Source of the DNA: Patiria pectinifera
Taxonomy: Eukaryota > Echinodermata > Asteroidea > Valvatida > Asterinidae
Direction: 5' to 3'
NCBI GenBank assembly: GCA_029964075.1
Contig: CM057133.1
Span: forward strand, 12,920,699 to 12,984,698
DNA length: 64,000 bases
In this document: one piece after another, positions 62,501-64,000 of the stretch
How the letters are laid out: each line of letters begins with the position of its first letter
Position numbering within the stretch: the first letter of the stretch is position 1
The notes under the pieces: model-generated
What the model was told of the DNA's origin: nothing
Seen by the model: only the letters and a program-made list of their open reading frames with translations
The model's database searches: none
Made by a program: the position numbers and the translations under genes

Positions 62501-63891
62501 TTGACATCATTTTCACTGCTTGCCGGAAACGAAAGAGACAAGGAGAAAAAAAAAAAGGGTGATTCATCCCATTTTGGATTTGCTTTTTGAAAAGAAAAAA
62601 AAACCCAACTGTTTCACGGCTCACCTCAGAAAACTGTGTCGATAAATTAGGTTGAGGAGCAGTGAACGTGACACGCACTGCCCTATCCAGCGTGTGAAAG
62701 AATTTGTGTTCAAGGGTGCTTCAAAATGTTCTCGGTTGAACATTCAATGTGTTTATCTGGTGACAAGTACTAGTGACACATGTAATCGGTAGCATGTAGT
62801 ATTTCAAGTGGTCAGGCACTCGGTCCAGACAACAGCCTTGGCATGCATTTCAATGAGGACCTAATTGGGGGTGGGGCAAGCAGCTTTTGGGAAAGGGGGC
62901 GGTGTGTGGAGAGGGGACAATTGAAAGGCCAGACATCACGCATGCGTCAACACTTTTACGGCAGAATTGACAAACACACTGTACAGAAAATTATCTTTAA
63001 GTACTGAAAATAATTCCACAAAGCAAGACCACTAAAAAATATACTAGACATAGCTATACACAGTGACAAAATTTGACTTCAGAAAAAAAAATGGCCGAAA
63101 TTTTTTCAAAATTTGTACATGGTGCATACACAACAACCTATTTGTCAATATTGAATTTGACATTGAAATGAATAACACCTTCACTCGACTAATTAAATAT
63201 TTCTGATCAGCAATACTTTCTGCTTAATGATTTTATCAAATTGGCCACACAAGTACTTGGAGAGCCAAGTAAATTCACAATGACTTTTAAAGTGGATATT
63301 CAATGTTTTTTGTTTGCAGGGAGGGGTGTTTTGATGATGTTGTGATTCAAAAAGTTTGTTCACTGCAGAACTGACTTTGTTGAATATTTTTAAAAAAAAA
63401 AAAAAAAATTGCAAACAGCTGTCTTTTTTTGATGAAAATGATCATTTTGCTCATGACTTCACTCAAAGAAAACAGCGGTGAGCGATTTTTTGGAGGGGAA
63501 AGCTAATCATGAGAGAGAGTCAACGCATTTTGAACAAAGTGAAAACTGTTGGATGAAATGCCGAAATTGAATTGAAAATGCTGCAGCAGAAAATATGACC
63601 GTAAAAAAAGTAAGGTGCTGCATACAGCTTGAATGCTGCCACTTGACAATGACAAATGCACGACATGTAACTGCACTTTTGATGTGGGTCAAGAACGTGT
63701 TCTACCACATACTGAAGAGTGACTAATCTATTGGTAGCATTCAGCCTAAGGGAACCAATCACAGACATGAAACAAAAAATGGAATAAGTGGTACTCAATT
63801 GGACGATTAAAAGGCTTACAGTTCAAAAAGGTTGGCAGCACCCTCGAACGCTCCTTCCTCTATGACGGATATGCGGTTGTTGCGGAGATCC
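47259..63891 (-). CDS. slit: slit guidance ligand, 3' part of gene (17 exons, 900 residues, stop present)
   Basis: Secreted extracellular-matrix ligand of Robo receptors. Joined minus-strand exons, 5' to 3', are 63891-63820, 61626-61555, 58303-58232, 57455-57384, 56525-56362, 54833-54701, 54442-54374, 53527-53456, 53332-53261, 52441-52370, 52171-52005, 51398-51185, 50549-50410, 50174-50081, 49882-49140, 48683-48474 and 47524-47259. Every junction has AG/GT borders and compatible phase, and the sum is 901 codons including TAG. Approximate domains: D3 LRRs 1-96, LRRCT3 97-150, LRRNT4 151-195, D4 LRRs 196-290, LRRCT4 291-345, EGF1-6 355-590, laminin G 591-769, EGF7 770-812, cystine knot 813-895. 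Domain order and local motifs (IVTGNP, NPLYCDC, NGSSFHGC) match Slit from recalled family sequence. One EGF after laminin G, giving seven in all, is the Drosophila layout; vertebrates have nine. Signal peptide, D1, D2 and start of D3 lie beyond the window. Confidence 0.96.
47684..47975. mobile_element. MITE with 29-bp inverted ends in last slit intron
   Basis: Starts GGGCCCAATTTCATAGCGCT followed by GCTTAACAG. The other end reversed is GGGCCCAATTTCATAGCACT followed by GCTTAACAG, one mismatch in 29. The 292-bp interior repeats GCTTAA and AAGCACG. Similar elements are familiar from marine invertebrate genomes (recalled). The target duplication is unclear. Confidence 0.85.
48474..48683 (-). CDS. 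slit: slit exon: laminin G end and EGF7
   Basis: A 210-nt exon reading [12 protein letters not shown], which ends laminin G, then [20 protein letters not shown] and [13 protein letters not shown], the only EGF after laminin G. Acceptor cgtgacag, donor gtgagt. The stretch [11 protein letters not shown] is close to vertebrate CQEGWMGPLCD (EGF7). Confidence 0.95.
49140..49882 (-). CDS. slit: slit exon: EGF4 end, EGF5, EGF6 and most of laminin G
   Basis: The largest exon (743 nt). It completes EGF4 ([12 protein letters not shown]), encodes EGF5 and EGF6, then laminin G ([35 protein letters not shown]) and stops inside NGSSFHG. The segment before EGF6, [18 protein letters not shown], aligns with the site where human SLIT2 is cut (VLPR/TSPCD), but the residue before the cut is Gln (codon 49705-49707) instead of Arg. 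Confidence 0.96.
50081..50174 (-). CDS. slit: slit exon: end of EGF3 and first part of EGF4
   Basis: A 94-nt exon reading [20 protein letters not shown], then [10 protein letters not shown]. The APGTNP insertion between the first two cysteines matches the longer EGF at this place in vertebrate Slit (FCAQDLNPC). Acceptor cttccag, donor gtaaag. Confidence 0.94.
50410..50549 (-). CDS. slit: slit exon: end of EGF2 and EGF3
   Basis: A 140-nt exon reading [12 protein letters not shown], then [19 protein letters not shown], then [16 protein letters not shown]3 has the D-[IV]-D-[DE]-C start and aromatic pattern of a calcium-binding EGF. Acceptor gaaccag, donor gtaggt. Confidence 0.94.
50585..50720. 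repeat. TCACAAGTCAA tandem block in slit intron
   Basis: Irregular repeats of TCACAAGTC, AAGTCATAAGTC and CAAGTCAATCAC, followed by GATAAAGGTCTCACATTGTT. Related blocks are at 52500-52850 and 57520-57690. Confidence 0.6.
50790..51080 (+). mobile_element. tRNA-derived SINE in slit intron
   Basis: Tail of a tRNA-like head (GTGGTTAGCATTTGTGACTC, then GATTCAAATCC as degraded B box). Body follows with TTGTGTCCTTGGGCAAGCCA, CTTCACCCCCACCTGCCTCT, CCACCCAGGAGTATAAATGG, and ACTTGCATCCCATCCAGGGG, ending near AAACCGGAGATAAATACTGG. Same superfamily as 3770-3985 but longer. It is antisense to slit. Confidence 0.85.
51185..51398 (-). CDS. slit: slit exon: EGF1 and first part of EGF2
   Basis: A 214-nt exon. 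It opens with [19 protein letters not shown], matching the conserved VDVNILAKCNPCLSNPC lead-in to EGF1. It then encodes a complete EGF ([12 protein letters not shown]) and the first four cysteines of a second ([15 protein letters not shown]). The donor splits an Arg codon just before the CxC of EGF2. Confidence 0.95.
52005..52171 (-). CDS. slit: slit exon: LRRCT cap of D4
   Basis: A 167-nt exon reading [19 protein letters not shown], then [11 protein letters not shown], then SKSFVCT. It ends the LRR half of the protein. Acceptor cactgcag, donor gtaagg. Confidence 0.95.
52370..52441 (-). CDS. slit: slit exon: D4 LRR4
   Basis: A 72-nt exon encoding [18 protein letters not shown] plus the repeat end, the counterpart of vertebrate SLHGNDISVVPEGAFNDL. 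Acceptor tttcatag, donor gtaagt. Confidence 0.95.
52500..52850. repeat. inverted AAGTCACAAGTCA-type intronic element
   Basis: The left part has CTTCACAAGTCAATCACATC and CACAAG words; the right part has the reverse, CTTGTGATTGACTTGTTGGT. The centre carries ACCTTTGTCAGAGATTATCT. It resembles 57520-57690, suggesting a foldback family in slit introns. Confidence 0.5.
53261..53332 (-). CDS. slit: slit exon: D4 LRR3
   Basis: A 72-nt exon encoding [18 protein letters not shown] plus the repeat end, nearly the vertebrate ILSYNRLRCIPPRTFDGL. Acceptor gctttcag, donor gtaagt. Confidence 0.95.
53456..53527 (-). CDS. slit: slit exon: D4 LRR2
   Basis: A 72-nt exon encoding [20 protein letters not shown] plus the repeat end. 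Acceptor gtctttag, donor gtgagt. The frame stays open upstream of the acceptor, but that extension has no similarity to Slit and is intron. Confidence 0.94.
54374..54442 (-). CDS. slit: slit exon: D4 LRR1 (69 nt)
   Basis: A 69-nt exon encoding [20 protein letters not shown]. It is one codon shorter than the other LRR exons and matches the short first D4 repeat of vertebrate Slit ([20 protein letters not shown]). Acceptor gccttcag, donor gtaaga. Confidence 0.93.
54701..54833 (-). CDS. slit: slit exon: D3-D4 linker and LRRNT of D4
   Basis: A 133-nt exon reading [20 protein letters not shown], then [17 protein letters not shown]. It is the N-flanking cysteine cap of the fourth LRR domain, equivalent to vertebrate CPTECTCLDTVVRCSNKGL. 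D4 mediates Slit dimerisation in characterised Slits. Acceptor ttcttgtag, donor gtaagt. Confidence 0.94.
54834..56361. other. slit intron, nothing recognised
   Basis: 1.5-kb intron between the D3 LRRCT exon and the D4 LRRNT exon. Holds a degenerate GACT microsatellite (55905-55950) and a short AACCCTAACCCTG word near 54891. Confidence 0.6.
56362..56525 (-). CDS. slit: slit exon: LRRCT cap of D3
   Basis: A 164-nt exon reading [19 protein letters not shown], then [11 protein letters not shown], then FTCE. These are the C-flanking cap cysteines (CxC, C, C) of D3. The donor is gtttgt, weaker than the gtaag or gtgag of most slit exons here. Upstream of the acceptor (minus sense) lies an 11-bp minisatellite carrying repeated TTCAG motifs. 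Confidence 0.94.
56545..56632. repeat. 11-bp minisatellite beside a slit acceptor
   Basis: Exactly eight units of CTTTCTGAAT[AG], starting 20 bp upstream (minus sense) of the acceptor of the D3 LRRCT exon. On the minus strand each unit reads TATTCAGAAAG or CATTCAGAAAG, so TTCAG, an acceptor-like word, recurs every 11 bp. Confidence 0.9.
57384..57455 (-). CDS. slit: slit exon: last D3 LRR
   Basis: A 72-nt exon encoding [18 protein letters not shown] plus the repeat end, matching the vertebrate SLYDNQITTVAPGAFDTL repeat. Acceptor cttcgtag, donor gtaagt. Confidence 0.95.
57520..57690. repeat. second AAGTCACAAGTCA-type intronic element
   Basis: The left part has AGTCAGTCACAAGTCAT and ATCACAAGTCAAATCACG. 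The centre is GCCTTTGTCATAGTTTGTAA. The right part is GACTTTGTGACTGGATGACT. Same layout as 52500-52850. Confidence 0.5.
57890..58017 (-). mobile_element. tRNA-like sequence within 19-bp inverted arms
   Basis: On the minus strand, an A-box-like TAGCTCAGTTGGTAGAGC and a B-box-like GGTTCAAGCCC frame a CTGGA/TCCGG anticodon stem with loop ACAGCAA (anticodon position AGC). Position 33 is C, and the acceptor stem does not pair well, so it is not a working tRNA. Arms 57890-57908 and 57999-58017 are inverted copies, 18 of 19 matching. Probably a SINE-derived foldback. Confidence 0.7.
58112..58156 (+). repeat. 45-bp identical repeat, copy 1
   Basis: All 45 bases, from TCAAAATGTTCTCGGTTGAA to TTTATCTGGTGACA, are identical to 62721-62765. 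Flanks differ. Lies in the intron before the exon at 57384. Confidence 0.9.
58232..58303 (-). CDS. slit: slit exon: D3 LRR
   Basis: A 72-nt exon encoding [18 protein letters not shown] plus the repeat end, close to the vertebrate LRSNRITCVGNDSFIGL repeat. Acceptor ttgtcag, donor gtgagt. Confidence 0.95.
58304..61554. other. slit intron, 3.2 kb
   Basis: Contains the GTACTC minisatellite and AT-rich sequence. No extra LRR exon is needed here, since phases and the D3 repeat order match between flanking exons. Confidence 0.65.
59525..59651. repeat. GTACTC hexamer minisatellite
   Basis: GTACTCGTACTC words, interspersed with CATGGAAA and CCTTG spacers. The first copies include the palindrome GTACTCGAGTAC. 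Gives Val-Leu or Thr-Arg phantom frames on both strands. Confidence 0.85.
61555..61626 (-). CDS. slit: slit exon: D3 LRR
   Basis: A 72-nt exon encoding [18 protein letters not shown] plus the repeat end. Acceptor ctctag, donor gtaagta. It has the same one-base/two-base split-codon phase as the other LRR exons, so it could be skipped without shifting frame. Confidence 0.94.
62721..62765 (+). repeat. 45-bp identical repeat, copy 2
   Basis: Same-orientation copy 4.6 kb away, in the intron between the first two slit exons of the window. No tRNA-like hairpin accompanies this copy. Confidence 0.9.
63820..63891 (-). CDS. slit: slit exon: D3 LRR (first exon in window)
   Basis: A 72-nt exon encoding one leucine-rich repeat. 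It starts with the last base of a split codon and reads [20 protein letters not shown], matching the D3 repeat before LLTSNRL in vertebrate Slit. Acceptor attacag and donor gtaagc. The preceding exon (D3 LRRNT and first repeat) is not in the window. Confidence 0.93.
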
Positions 63892-64000
63892 CTGTAATGG
63901 ATGTGGAATAAAAACAAATTAGTGCTATTGCACAGATGGGATGGAATGGAGGCAGGGGCTGATGGGAAGGGCGGAGCTGAGATAATAAGAAAAGGGGGGT

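Overview
The window is intron-rich, repeat-rich nuclear DNA from an animal, most likely a marine deuterostome and perhaps an echinoderm. The clues are a Slit gene with the seven-EGF invertebrate layout, tRNA-derived SINEs of a kind common in echinoderms and other marine deuterostomes, many short inverted-repeat transposons, and frequent AGGCCTA-type motifs. The phylum is inferred, not shown.

Layout. Positions 1-31800 are gene-poor. They hold SINE remnants (3770-3985, 9620-9720), a foldback MITE with TA duplications (8763-8987), two dispersed repeat pairs (1363-1545 with 3511-3680; 18969-19270 with 22194-22490 inverted), a 0.7 kb minisatellite (11899-12590), and one short minus-strand open segment (12552-12866) resembling the end of a TIR/SEFIR signalling domain. 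Positions 29641-31760 carry several inverted-repeat elements, including a hAT-like MITE with an 8-bp duplication nested inside the terminal repeat of another element.

Positions 31835-37058 (minus strand) hold a three-exon SLC16/monocarboxylate-transporter-like gene that reads in frame across both splice junctions. It has the start codon, a TATA candidate upstream, TM1-TM11 and a doubtful C-terminus. Positions 37100-47258 are intergenic or long 3' UTR, with hAT-like elements, an 11-copy palindromic CCAAT minisatellite and GTCAC/GTGAC hairpin arrays.

Positions 47259-63891 (minus strand) hold the 3' part of a slit gene. I resolved 17 exons with GT/AG borders and matching phases. Together they give 900 residues: LRR domain D3 (from its second repeat), all of D4, EGF1-6, laminin G, EGF7, the C-terminal cystine knot and the stop codon. 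The 5' half lies beyond 64000. Most LRR exons are exactly 72 nt. Introns carry a SINE, several MITE-like elements, a tRNA-like hairpin and minisatellites.

Slit is the secreted ligand of Robo receptors in axon and cell guidance. The transporter is a separate gene on the same strand downstream, and nothing suggests the two act together. No rRNA, functional tRNA, CRISPR array or retrovirus-like element was recognised.
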